From positions 124,001-188,000 of the forward strand of contig NZ_JAXQNP010000004.1 in assembly GCF_034427435.1 (NCBI RefSeq): a DNA stretch of 64,000 nucleotides, in the 5' to 3' direction. Within the stretch, counting starts at the first letter, position 1. Each line of letters begins with the position of its first letter. The notes beneath the pieces are model-generated. The model saw nothing but the letters and a program-made list of their open reading frames with translations, searched no databases and had not been told where the DNA came from. Shown here in pieces: positions 42,499 through 52,033 of this stretch. Origin of the DNA: Nitrospirillum sp034427435 (GTDB lineage: Bacteria; Pseudomonadota; Alphaproteobacteria; Azospirillales; Azospirillaceae). The translations under genes and the position numbers were made by a program.

Positions 42499-43667
42499 CA
42501 GCCCTGGCCGAGGTTCCGGAGGCGGGCGACCTGATCCGCCTCAGCGATCCGGACATCACGCCCGCCGACCTGGCGGCGGTGGAGCGGGTGATGCGCTCCC
42601 CGACCCTGGGGACTGGGTCGGTGACGGCGGCGTTCGAGACGGCGTTCGCCGCCTACCTGGGGCGGCGCCATGCCGTGGCGGTGGCCAGCGGCACGCTGGG
42701 CCTGCTGATGGCCTTGCGCGCGCAGGGCGTCGGGCCGGGGGATGAGGTCATCGTCTCCCCCTACGGTTTCCGTGAGACGCAGCACGCCGTCAGCCTGTGT
42801 GGCGCCCGGCCGGTCTTCGCCGACATCGATTATTGGGCGGGGACGCTGGCGCCGGAAAAGGTGGCGGCCCGCCTCACCCCCGCCACGCGCGCCATCGTGG
42901 CCGGCAACACCAACGGCCATCCCGCGGCCTGGTCGGCCTTGCGGGACATGGCGACGGCGCATGGCCTGGTCCTGATCGAGGATTCGACCGAGGCCATCGG
43001 GTCCCGCTACCGGGGCGCCCTGGTCGGCACCTTCGGGGACACGGCCGTGTTCGACTTCTCCCAGCCCGGCGCGCTGTGCTGTGGCGAGGGCGGCATGGTG
43101 GTGACGGACGATACCGACATCGCCATGGCCCTGCGCCGGCAGTGCCGCCACAGTCTGGCGGAGCGCACCTCCGTGGTGGTGGGGGGCACGCCGCCCTACC
43201 AGGCGGGCTTGAGCGATCTGGCGGCGGCCCTGGGGCTGGCCCAGTTGCGGCGGCTGGATGAAATCCTGGAGAAGCGCCGGGGCGTGCAGCACCTCTATTT
43301 CAAGTACGTCCAGTCCTTCGAGGGCATCAAGGACCCCTACATCGGGCCCGATGTGACCGAGGTGAACTGGTTCCTGTACCTGGTGCAACTGGGCACCCGC
43401 TTTTCCCGGTCCAGCCGCGACGCCATCGTCGAGGACCTGCGCCTGGCCGAGATCGAGGCCGCCGCCTACTGCCAGCCCCTGCATCTGCAGCGGCACTATT
43501 TCGACCTGGGCTACCGCCGTGGCGATTACTTCGTGACCGAGAAGGTGGCGGATCGCGCGGTGGCCCTGCCGTTCCATACGCACCTCAGCGAAGACCAGGT
43601 CGCCTACGTGGTGGAAACCATGAAGGACGCCTCCGTCAACGTCGGCGCCGGGGCCGCGATCTACTGA
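42495..43667 (+). CDS. DegT/DnrJ/EryC1/StrS-family protein lacking the PLP lysine
   Basis: 390 aa with the full fold-type-I aminotransferase layout: VASGTLGLLMALRAQGV, the PLP-ring Asp (IEDSTEAIGSRY, D163), and the FDFSQPGALCCGEGGMVVTD block. In active family members that block carries a Lys eight residues before GEGG or near it; here no Lys occurs and the aligned residue is Gly192. It therefore cannot form the usual internal aldimine and may be a binding or regulatory protein. No other sugar genes nearby; it is embedded in the nif operon. Confidence 0.85.
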   Translation: MTALAEVPEAGDLIRLSDPDITPADLAAVERVMRSPTLGTGSVTAAFETAFAAYLGRRHAVAVASGTLGLLMALRAQGVGPGDEVIVSPYGFRETQHAVSLCGARPVFADIDYWAGTLAPEKVAARLTPATRAIVAGNTNGHPAAWSALRDMATAHGLVLIEDSTEAIGSRYRGALVGTFGDTAVFDFSQPGALCCGEGGMVVTDDTDIAMALRRQCRHSLAERTSVVVGGTPPYQAGLSDLAAALGLAQLRRLDEILEKRRGVQHLYFKYVQSFEGIKDPYIGPDVTEVNWFLYLVQLGTRFSRSSRDAIVEDLRLAEIEAAAYCQPLHLQRHYFDLGYRRGDYFVTEKVADRAVALPFHTHLSEDQVAYVVETMKDASVNVGAGAAIY

Positions 43668-43727
43668 TCCATTCCTGACGATTCCAGCCTCACGACTTTA
43701 GCCTCACACTTTTTCGGAGCGTTTTCC

Positions 43728-44036
43728 ATGTCACTGCTCACCATCCTGCCGTCCGGCAAGACCGTGGACGCCGCCGAGGGCATGACCCTGCTGGCCGCCA
43801 TCCTGGCCGCGGACGAAACCTTGACCCACAAGTGCAACGGCAACGCCTCCTGCGGCACCTGCCATGTGTTCGTCCAGGAGGGCCGCAAGGGCCTGTCCCG
43901 CATCGCGCGGGAGGAGAACGAGCGGCTGGACGCCATGGTGGGTGTGGGGTCGAAGTCGCGCCTGGCCTGCCAGGCCAAGGTGCTGGGAACCGAACCCATC
44001 AAGGTGGAACTGCTGGGCTTCGGGTCCGGCCTATAA
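43728..44036 (+). CDS. [2Fe-2S] plant-type ferredoxin
   Basis: 102 aa. Ligands C-x5-C-x2-C in CNGNASCGTC and a fourth Cys in RLACQAKV. Electron carrier of the adrenodoxin/nif type, often found after nifZ genes. Its fixed place suggests service to nitrogenase or cofactor assembly. Confidence 0.9.
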   Translation: MSLLTILPSGKTVDAAEGMTLLAAILAADETLTHKCNGNASCGTCHVFVQEGRKGLSRIAREENERLDAMVGVGSKSRLACQAKVLGTEPIKVELLGFGSGL

Positions 44037-44051
44037 GTGGAGGAGGAGCGA

Positions 44052-44270
44052 ATGCACGTCGAAACGGTGATGATCCACGTCCGCTTCGCGCCGGACGGCA
44101 CGGTGACAGAGATCGGGGAGAGGCCGCCGGCGCTCGCCCCGCAAGCCTGGTTCAACCTGCTGAGCCTGAAGGCGGCCGACCAGTACCAGACCTTTGCCGG
44201 CGGGCGGGGTGTTTTCCGCCTGGGTCGCCCAGAGATCGAGGGCTTGAAGGGGGCGGCCGCCGCCCAATAG
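44052..44270 (+). CDS. Small unknown protein after the nif ferredoxin
   Basis: 72 aa, MHVETVMIHVRFAPDGTVTE. AGGAGGAG at 44040-44047 sets ATG 44052. Family not recognised. Soluble, with a single beta-rich start and an Ala-rich tail. Convergent with the haemoglobin gene. Confidence 0.7.
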   Translation: MHVETVMIHVRFAPDGTVTEIGERPPALAPQAWFNLLSLKAADQYQTFAGGRGVFRLGRPEIEGLKGAAAAQ

Positions 44271-44303
44271 GCCGCCGCCTTTCTGAGGGGCGCCGTGGCC
44301 GGG

Positions 44304-44729
44304 TCAGCCGGGCGCGGCGCCCGCTTCCATTTCCGGCTGGTTGCGCATCCAGTCGGCCAGGGGGGCCAGCGCCGCCAGGATGGCCTGGCGGACCGCTTCA
44401 TCCGGAACGGTGGCCGTCAGTGCCCGGACCATGCACAGCATCCAGGCGTCGCGCTCCGCCGTGCCGATCCTGAAGCCCATATGCCGCGCCCGCAGGCGCG
44501 GGTGCCCCCGTTCCGCCGAATAGGCGTTCGGGCCGCCCATCCATTGCGCCAGATACAGGATCAGGACGCGCTTCGTCTCCGCCAGGTCGGCCGCGTGCAA
44601 GGCGCGTAGCTCCCGGGCTTCCGGCGCCGTGTCCATTTCATGATAGAACGCCGCCACCAGGCGGCTGATGGCGGCTTGGCCGCCGATGGCCTCATAGATC
44701 GTCGTCTGGACGGTCGCCTCGGTTGCCAT
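44304..44729 (-). CDS. Group II truncated haemoglobin
   Basis: 141 aa. Two-over-two globin: YEAIGGQAAISRLVAAFYHE at the start, a proximal-His helix (GHPRLRARHMGFRIG), and WMLCMVRAL. May bind O2 or NO close to oxygen-sensitive nitrogenase or NifA (inference). ATG 44729 is used. Divergent from sufB; no promoter seen for it. Confidence 0.9.
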   Translation of the reverse strand: MATEATVQTTIYEAIGGQAAISRLVAAFYHEMDTAPEARELRALHAADLAETKRVLILYLAQWMGGPNAYSAERGHPRLRARHMGFRIGTAERDAWMLCMVRALTATVPDEAVRQAILAALAPLADWMRNQPEMEAGAAPG

Positions 44730-44859
44730 GGGTCTTCTCACTCCTGTGCCAGTTCCCGCTTGGGAGGCTGCAGAAATCGTGCCGCCGCGCGGGGACGGCC
44801 GAACCCGGCGCTTGTCGGCCGTATCGGCGCCGACGGCGGCCCTTGGTGGTGAATCCCCC

Positions 44860-44875
44860 TGTCGGGATTATGACA
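44860..44875. promoter_or_regulatory. NifA upstream activator sequence for sufB
   Basis: TGTCGGGATTATGACA, exact TGT-N10-ACA, 62 bp before the -24. Confidence 0.8.
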
Positions 44876-44936
44876 AACGTCGGGTTACGGACGCGCCAAT
44901 CCCTTGGAAAGGCGCGGAAAAGCGGGACATCGCCGC

Positions 44937-44952
44937 TGGCACGCCGGTTGCT
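44937..44952 (+). promoter_or_regulatory. Sigma-54 promoter of the suf operon
   Basis: TGGCAC-GCCGG-TTGCT, identical to the nifH promoter over 19 bases (44937-44955 against 12483-12501). Confidence 0.9.
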
Positions 44953-44993
44953 GAACATATCGGGCAAGCCCAGCCACGACCGGATCGGCCACC

Positions 44994-46478
<1,485 letters not shown>

Positions 46479-46523
46479 CCGCCCGCCCCCTCCCGCCACC
46501 CCGACCCAGCGAAGGGAACCACT

Positions 46524-47282
46524 ATGAGCAAGCTTCTGGAAATCCGTGGATTGCGGGCCCGCATCGCCGGGGGGCGCGAGGTGCTGAAGGGCATCGACCT
46601 GGATGTGTCACCCGGGGAGGTGCACGCCATCATGGGCCCCAATGGTGCCGGCAAAAGCACCCTGTCCAGCGTGCTGGCGGGCAAGCCGGGTTATGAGGTG
46701 ACCGAGGGGACGGTGCGCTACCTGGGCCACGATCTGCTGGCCATGCCGGCGGATGAGCGGGCGCGGGAAGGGGTGTTCCTGGCCTTCCAGTACCCGGTGG
46801 AGATCCCGGGCGTGAACAACATGTATTTCCTGCGCGCGGCGCTCAACGCCGGCCGGCGCCAGCGCGGACAAGCGGAACTGGACGCGCAGCAGTTCCTGAA
46901 GTCGGTGCGGGAGCGCCTGAAGCTGCTGGACATCGGCGACGACCTGCTGCGCCGCGCGGTCAATGTCGGCTTCTCCGGCGGCGAGAAGAAGCGGAACGAG
47001 ATTTTCCAGATGGCCATGCTGGAACCCCGGCTGGCCATCCTGGACGAGACGGACAGCGGCCTGGACATCGACGCCCTGCGCGCCGTGTCTGATGGGGTCA
47101 ACCGCCTGCGCGACCCGGCCCGCGCCATCGTCATGATCACCCATTACCAGCGGCTGCTGGACTATATCGTGCCCGACCGGGTCCATGTCCTGGCCGATGG
47201 CCGCATCGTCGCCTCGGGCGACAAGACCTTCGCCGCCGAGTTGGAGCGCACCGGCTACGCCCATCTGGTCGATGCGGCTTGA
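46524..47282 (+). CDS. sufC: SufC, ATPase of the SufBCD complex
   Basis: 252 aa ABC-type ATPase: Walker A GPNGAGKSTLSS, the SufC-type signature FSGGEKKRNEIFQM, Walker B AILDETDSGLD. Cytosolic, not a transporter. GAAGGGAACC precedes ATG 46524. Confidence 0.96.
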   Translation: MSKLLEIRGLRARIAGGREVLKGIDLDVSPGEVHAIMGPNGAGKSTLSSVLAGKPGYEVTEGTVRYLGHDLLAMPADERAREGVFLAFQYPVEIPGVNNMYFLRAALNAGRRQRGQAELDAQQFLKSVRERLKLLDIGDDLLRRAVNVGFSGGEKKRNEIFQMAMLEPRLAILDETDSGLDIDALRAVSDGVNRLRDPARAIVMITHYQRLLDYIVPDRVHVLADGRIVASGDKTFAAELERTGYAHLVDAA

Positions 47283-47301
47283 GGCGGGGGGAGTCATGCT
47301 G

Positions 47302-48630
47302 ATGACCGACGATAGCGCCCCCTTCCGCGAGGGCTTCGACCAGATGCTGGCGACGGTGGCGGAACCCGTGTGGCTCACGTTCCGCCGGCGCGCGGAAATG
47401 GACCGCTTCGCCCTGCTGGGCTTCCCCACCCGGCGGCAGGAGGCGTGGCGGTTCACCGACCTGGAGCCGCTGACGGCGGCGGCACCCCTGCCAAGGGCCG
47501 CGGCGGGAGATGACCCGCCGCCGTCCCCGGCGTCGCTGGGGCCCTGGCTGTTGCCCGTCTCCACCCACCGGCTGGTGCTGGCCAATGGCCACGTCGCGCC
47601 GTCGCTGTCGGCCGGGCCGCCGCTGCCGGACGGCGTCTGGCTGGCGTCGGTGGCGGAGACGCTGCGGCGGCGGCCGGACCTGCTGGAAGGCGCCTTTGGC
47701 GATGAGGGCGGGGCGTTGGCCGCGCTGAACGCCGCGCTGTTCACCGATGGGGTGGTCCTGGCGCTGGCGCCGGGCGTTATCCTGGAAACCCCGGTGGAGA
47801 TCATCCACCACACGTCAGCGGCCGGCGCCCACGCCCGCCTGCACATCGCCCTGGGCGCCGGCTCCCGCGCCACGGTGGTGGAGACGGCGATGGGTCCGGC
47901 GGGGGATGAAGGGGCGGAGGGTGGGCCTGCCGGCCGGGTGGCAAGCTGGGGCAATACCGTCGGTGTCGTCACCCTGGGGGCCGGCGCGGTCCTGACCCAC
48001 CTGCACGTCCAGGCCGAGGGGCCGGCGGCCTGCCACACGGCGACGGTGCGGGCGGTGCTGGCGGACCGGGCGCGCTACGACGCCTGCGCGCTCATCACCG
48101 GCGCGCGTCTTTCCCGCCGGGACATGGCCGTCATCCTGGCCGGTGACGAGGCCGAATTCCGGCTGCACGGCGCTTACCTGCTTGATGGGGATCAGGAGGC
48201 GACGCTGTCCGTCCGGGCGGATCACCTGGGGTTGGGCTGCGATACGGAAGAGGTGGTGAAGGGCGTGCTGGCGGGGGCGTCGCATGGCGTGTTCCTGGGC
48301 ACCCTGGCCGTGGCGCCCGGGGCCGATGGCGCCGACGCCCGCCAGGTCAACCGTAACCTGCTGCTGAGCCCGACGGCCCGCGTCGACACCAAGCCCGAGC
48401 TTGAAATCCTGGCCGATGACGTCAAGTGCGCCCACGGCGCCACGGTCGGCAGCCTGGACGAGGCCGCGCTGTTCTATCTCCAGGCGCGGGGTATCGACCC
48501 CGAAACGGCCCGCCGCATGCTGGTGGAGGCGTTCGCGGCGGAGGCCATCGAAGCCGCCGGCCTGCCGGACGCCCTGGCGGAACTGGCCCATCGGCACCTG
48601 CGCCGCTGGCTGGACGGGAGGGGCTCATGA
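47302..48630 (+). CDS. sufD: SufD, Fe-S assembly protein
   Basis: 442 aa. Partner of SufB. LLGFPTRRQEAWRFTDL at the start, HLGLGCDTEEVVKGVLAGAS and VKCAHGATVGSLDEAALFYL in the C-terminal half. ATG 47302 has GGGGGGAG at proper spacing; 47296 is a possible alternative. The stop overlaps sufS. Confidence 0.94.
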   Translation: MTDDSAPFREGFDQMLATVAEPVWLTFRRRAEMDRFALLGFPTRRQEAWRFTDLEPLTAAAPLPRAAAGDDPPPSPASLGPWLLPVSTHRLVLANGHVAPSLSAGPPLPDGVWLASVAETLRRRPDLLEGAFGDEGGALAALNAALFTDGVVLALAPGVILETPVEIIHHTSAAGAHARLHIALGAGSRATVVETAMGPAGDEGAEGGPAGRVASWGNTVGVVTLGAGAVLTHLHVQAEGPAACHTATVRAVLADRARYDACALITGARLSRRDMAVILAGDEAEFRLHGAYLLDGDQEATLSVRADHLGLGCDTEEVVKGVLAGASHGVFLGTLAVAPGADGADARQVNRNLLLSPTARVDTKPELEILADDVKCAHGATVGSLDEAALFYLQARGIDPETARRMLVEAFAAEAIEAAGLPDALAELAHRHLRRWLDGRGS

Positions 48631-49895
48631 CCATGCTGCTGGAAGACCGGGCGGAGACCTGGCCGGACACCAACACCTTCGATCCCCTGGCGATCCGCCG
48701 CCAGTTTCCCATCTTCGGACGCAACCCCGGCCTGGTGTTCCTGGACACCGCCGCCAGCGCCCAGAAGCCGCGCGCCGTGATCGACGGCGTGGCGGAGTTC
48801 TATCGCACCGACTACGCCAACGTACATCGCGGCGTCTATGGCTTGAGCGCCCGGTCCACCGCCCGGTTCGAGGCGGCGCGGGAAACCGTGGCGCGCTTCC
48901 TGAACGCCGCCGACCCGTCGGAGGTTGTTTTCGTGCGGGGCGCCACGGAAGGCATCAACCTGGTGGCCCAGTCCTGGGGGGCGGCCTTCCTGCGCGCCGG
49001 TGACCAGGTGGTGGTGTCGGAACTGGAGCACCACTCCAACATCGTGCCGTGGCAGATGCTGCGCCAGCGCCTGGGCATCGAGCTGGTGGTCGCGCCCATC
49101 GGCGCCGATGGCGGCCTGGACCTGGCCGCGTTCGAACGCCTGTTGGGTCCCCGCACCCGCCTGGTGGCGATGACCCACCTGGCCAATGTCACCGGCCATG
49201 TCGTGCCGGTGGCGGAGGTGGTGCGCCTGGCCCACGCGCAGGGGGCCAAGGTGCTGCTGGACGGCTGCCAGGCGGTGCCGCGCCTGCCGGTGGACGTGCG
49301 GGCGCTGGACTGTGACTTCTACGTTTTTTCCGGCCACAAATGTTATGGCCCGACGGGCATCGGGGCGCTTTACGCCAAGCGCGCGCTGCTGGACGCCATG
49401 CCGCCCTGGCAGGGGGGCGGCGACATGATCCGCACCGTCAGTTTCGCCGAGACGACCTACCAGGACGCCCCGCAGCGGTTCGAGGCGGGCACCCCCGACA
49501 TTTCCGGCGCCATCGGCCTGGCCATGGCCTTGGACTTCATGGACAGCCTGGGCCGGGCCGCCATCCGCGACCATGAGGCGGCCCTGACCCGCTATGCCGA
49601 GGTGCGACTGGCGGAGATCCCGGGCGTGAGCCTGGTTGGGGCGGGTGGTCATCGGCTGGGCGCGCTGTCGTTCCTGGTGGACGGCATCCATCCCCATGAC
49701 CTCGCCACCATCTTCGACCAGCACGACGTCGCCGTTCGGGCCGGCCACCACTGCGCCCAGCCGCTGATGGAGAGGCTGGACCTGCCGGCGACGGCGCGCG
49801 CCTCTTTCGGGGTCTACAGCACGGAAGGGGATGTGGATCGCCTGGCGGAGGCCATCCGCGCGGCGCAGAGGCTGTTCGGCGTCGCGGCCCGGTAA
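48627..49895 (+). CDS. sufS: SufS, group II cysteine desulfurase
   Basis: 422 aa. PLP lysine in FSGHKCYGPTGIG; active Cys in VRAGHHCAQPLM. RGATEGINLVAQSWG and ELEHHSNIVPW confirm the group II type, distinct from the NifS copy at 24970. It should work with SufU just downstream. Confidence 0.95.
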   Translation: MTMLLEDRAETWPDTNTFDPLAIRRQFPIFGRNPGLVFLDTAASAQKPRAVIDGVAEFYRTDYANVHRGVYGLSARSTARFEAARETVARFLNAADPSEVVFVRGATEGINLVAQSWGAAFLRAGDQVVVSELEHHSNIVPWQMLRQRLGIELVVAPIGADGGLDLAAFERLLGPRTRLVAMTHLANVTGHVVPVAEVVRLAHAQGAKVLLDGCQAVPRLPVDVRALDCDFYVFSGHKCYGPTGIGALYAKRALLDAMPPWQGGGDMIRTVSFAETTYQDAPQRFEAGTPDISGAIGLAMALDFMDSLGRAAIRDHEAALTRYAEVRLAEIPGVSLVGAGGHRLGALSFLVDGIHPHDLATIFDQHDVAVRAGHHCAQPLMERLDLPATARASFGVYSTEGDVDRLAEAIRAAQRLFGVAAR

Positions 49896-49909
49896 AAAGG
49901 GGAAGTCCC

Positions 49910-50374
49910 ATGGATTTGCGCGATCTCTATCAGGACATCATCCTGGACCACGGCCGCTCCCCCCGCAATTTCCGGGTATTGGCGGCGCCCAGCCATTTCG
50001 CCCACGGTCACAATCCGCTGTGCGGGGACAAGGTGACCATCTTCCTGCGGCTGGAGGGTGACCGCATCGTGGACGTCAGCTTCGAGGGCAAGGGCTGCGC
50101 CATCTCCACCGCGTCGGCGTCGCTGATGACGGAAGTCGTCCTGAACAAGACGCTGGCGGAGGCGGAGGCCCTGTTCGGCCATTTCCATGGCACGGTGACC
50201 AGCGACACGGCGTCGGGACTGCCGGACGCGCTGGTGGAGGAGGGGGAGCGGCTGCAGCCCCTGGCGGGGGTCAAGGCCTACCCGGCGCGGGTGAAGTGCG
50301 CGACCCTGGCTTGGCACACGCTGGAGGCGGCGTTGAAAGGCGGCGGCCTGCCCGCGCCGGTGAAGACGGAGTAG
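49910..50374 (+). CDS. sufU: SufU-type sulfur acceptor/scaffold
   Basis: 154 aa. IscU-like fold with SufU insertion: HNPLCGDKVTIFL, GKGCAISTASASLMTEVVL, ARVKCATLAWHTLEAAL carry the three Cys and the Asp. It accepts sulfur from SufS. Its presence may explain why no NifU scaffold domain is found in the cluster. Confidence 0.94.
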   Translation: MDLRDLYQDIILDHGRSPRNFRVLAAPSHFAHGHNPLCGDKVTIFLRLEGDRIVDVSFEGKGCAISTASASLMTEVVLNKTLAEAEALFGHFHGTVTSDTASGLPDALVEEGERLQPLAGVKAYPARVKCATLAWHTLEAALKGGGLPAPVKTE

Positions 50375-50380
50375 GGGGCC

Positions 50381-50755
50381 ATGGGCATCATCCGGGAAGA
50401 ACCGTTGCTGGCCGACCCCACCCCGGCCGACCCCAGCGCGGACGAGGGCTCCCCGGCCCTGAAGGCGGCGGTGTTCGAGGCGTTGCGCGCCGTGCAAGAC
50501 CCGGAAATTCCGGTCAACCTGGTCGATCTCGGCCTGATCTACCAGGTGGTGGTCCGTCGCGACGGCTTGGTCCACATTGAAATGACGCTGACCACGCCCG
50601 CCTGTCCGGTGGCAACGATGTTGCCAGGCCAGGTCCAGAACCTGGTCTCGCTGGTGCCGGGCGTCAGCGTGGTGCTGGTCGACCTGGTGTGGGATCCGCC
50701 CTGGACGCGGGAGCGGATGACGGAGACGGCCCGGTTGGAATTGGGAATGGTCTAG
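50381..50755 (+). CDS. sufT: SufT/MIP18-family (DUF59) Fe-S assembly protein
   Basis: 124 aa. VQDPEIPVNLVDLGLIYQV, LTTPACPVATMLPGQVQ and LVWDPPWTRERMTETARLEL are hallmarks of the family. Helps mature Fe-S proteins under high demand. Last gene of the suf run. Confidence 0.92.
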   Translation: MGIIREEPLLADPTPADPSADEGSPALKAAVFEALRAVQDPEIPVNLVDLGLIYQVVVRRDGLVHIEMTLTTPACPVATMLPGQVQNLVSLVPGVSVVLVDLVWDPPWTRERMTETARLELGMV

Positions 50756-50856
50756 CCTGGGCGGTTGCGAGCTTACCTTACAGTCGGAAAGTCGCTTTCC
50801 ATCCCCATGGCTCCGGCGGGCACGCCCAACCCCTTGAATTTACTCATATCGCGGCT

Positions 50857-50872
50857 TGGCATGCTTCTTGCC
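50857..50872 (+). promoter_or_regulatory. Sigma-54 promoter of hupSLEC
   Basis: TGGCAT-GCTTC-TTGCC, 61 bp before hupS. No TGT-N10-ACA site was found within 250 bp upstream, so HupR rather than NifA is the probable activator. Confidence 0.82.
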
Positions 50873-50932
50873 AAACTGTGTGGTGATGCGGGACGAGACA
50901 GCCCCGCCGGGGACGTTGGAGGAAATGCCGGA

Positions 50933-52033
50933 ATGGCGAGCGAGACGTTTTACGAGGTGATGCGCCGGCAGGGCATCACCCGGCGAAGCTTCACCAAATT
51001 TTGCAGCCTGACGGCCGCGGCGCTGGGCCTGGGCCCCTCCTACGCCCAGGCCATCGAAACCGCCATGGAGACCAAGCCGCGCATCCCGGTGCTGTGGCTG
51101 CATGGCCTGGAATGCACCTGTTGTTCGGAAAGCTTCATCCGGTCGGCCCATCCCCTGGCCAAGGACGTCATCCTGTCGATGATCAGCCTCGACTATGATG
51201 ACACCATCATGGCGGCGGCGGGTTTCCAGGCCGAGTCCATCATTGATGAGACCATCGAGAAGTATAACGGCAACTTCATCCTGGCGTGCGAGGGCAACCC
51301 CCCGCTGAACCAGGAGGGGATGAGCTGCATCATCGGCGGCAAGCCGTACCTGGAGCAGTTGAAGAAGGCGGCCGACCACTGCAAGGCCATCATCAGCTGG
51401 GGCAGCTGCGCCAGTTGGGGCTGCGTCCAGGCGGCCCGGCCCAACCCCACCCAGGCCACCCCCATCCACAAGGTGCCCGGTCTGCCGGCCAAGCCCATCA
51501 TCAAGGTGCCCGGCTGCCCGCCCATCGCCGAGGTCATGACGGCCGTCATCGCCTATATCCTGACCTTCGACCGCTTCCCGGAACTGGACATGCAGGGCCG
51601 GCCCAAGATGTTCTATTCCCAACGCATCCACGACAAATGCTATCGCCGCCCCCACTTCGACGCCGGCCAGTTCGTGGAAAGCTTCGATGATGAGGGGGCG
51701 CGCCGCGGCTACTGCCTGTACAAGGTCGGCTGCAAGGGCCCGACCACCTACAACGCCTGCTCCACCGTGCGCTGGAACGGGGGCCTCAGCTTCCCCATCC
51801 AGGCCGGTCATCCCTGCATCGGCTGTTCCGAAGACGGCTTCTGGGACAAGGGCGGCTTCTATGAACGGCTGAGCGACGTCCACGGCTTCGGCATCGAGGC
51901 CAACGCCGACAAGATCGGCGGCACGGCCGCCGGCATCGTCGGCGCCGCCGCCGCGGTGCATGCCGCGGCCAGCGCGGTCAAGCGCGCCCGCTCCAACAGC
52001 GGCACGAACGATAAGAGAGAGGGACGGGACTGA
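50933..52033 (+). CDS. hupS: Uptake [NiFe] hydrogenase small subunit
   Basis: 366 aa. Carries three Fe-S clusters that take electrons from the NiFe site. Tat signal RRSFTKFCSL near residue 20, proximal cluster LECTCCSESFIRSAHP, later cysteines GHPCIGCSEDGFWDKG. The C-terminal hydrophobic tail is a likely membrane anchor. GGAGGA at 50918-50923 sets ATG 50933. Its stop overlaps hupL by one base. Confidence 0.97.
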   Translation: MASETFYEVMRRQGITRRSFTKFCSLTAAALGLGPSYAQAIETAMETKPRIPVLWLHGLECTCCSESFIRSAHPLAKDVILSMISLDYDDTIMAAAGFQAESIIDETIEKYNGNFILACEGNPPLNQEGMSCIIGGKPYLEQLKKAADHCKAIISWGSCASWGCVQAARPNPTQATPIHKVPGLPAKPIIKVPGCPPIAEVMTAVIAYILTFDRFPELDMQGRPKMFYSQRIHDKCYRRPHFDAGQFVESFDDEGARRGYCLYKVGCKGPTTYNACSTVRWNGGLSFPIQAGHPCIGCSEDGFWDKGGFYERLSDVHGFGIEANADKIGGTAAGIVGAAAAVHAAASAVKRARSNSGTNDKREGRD

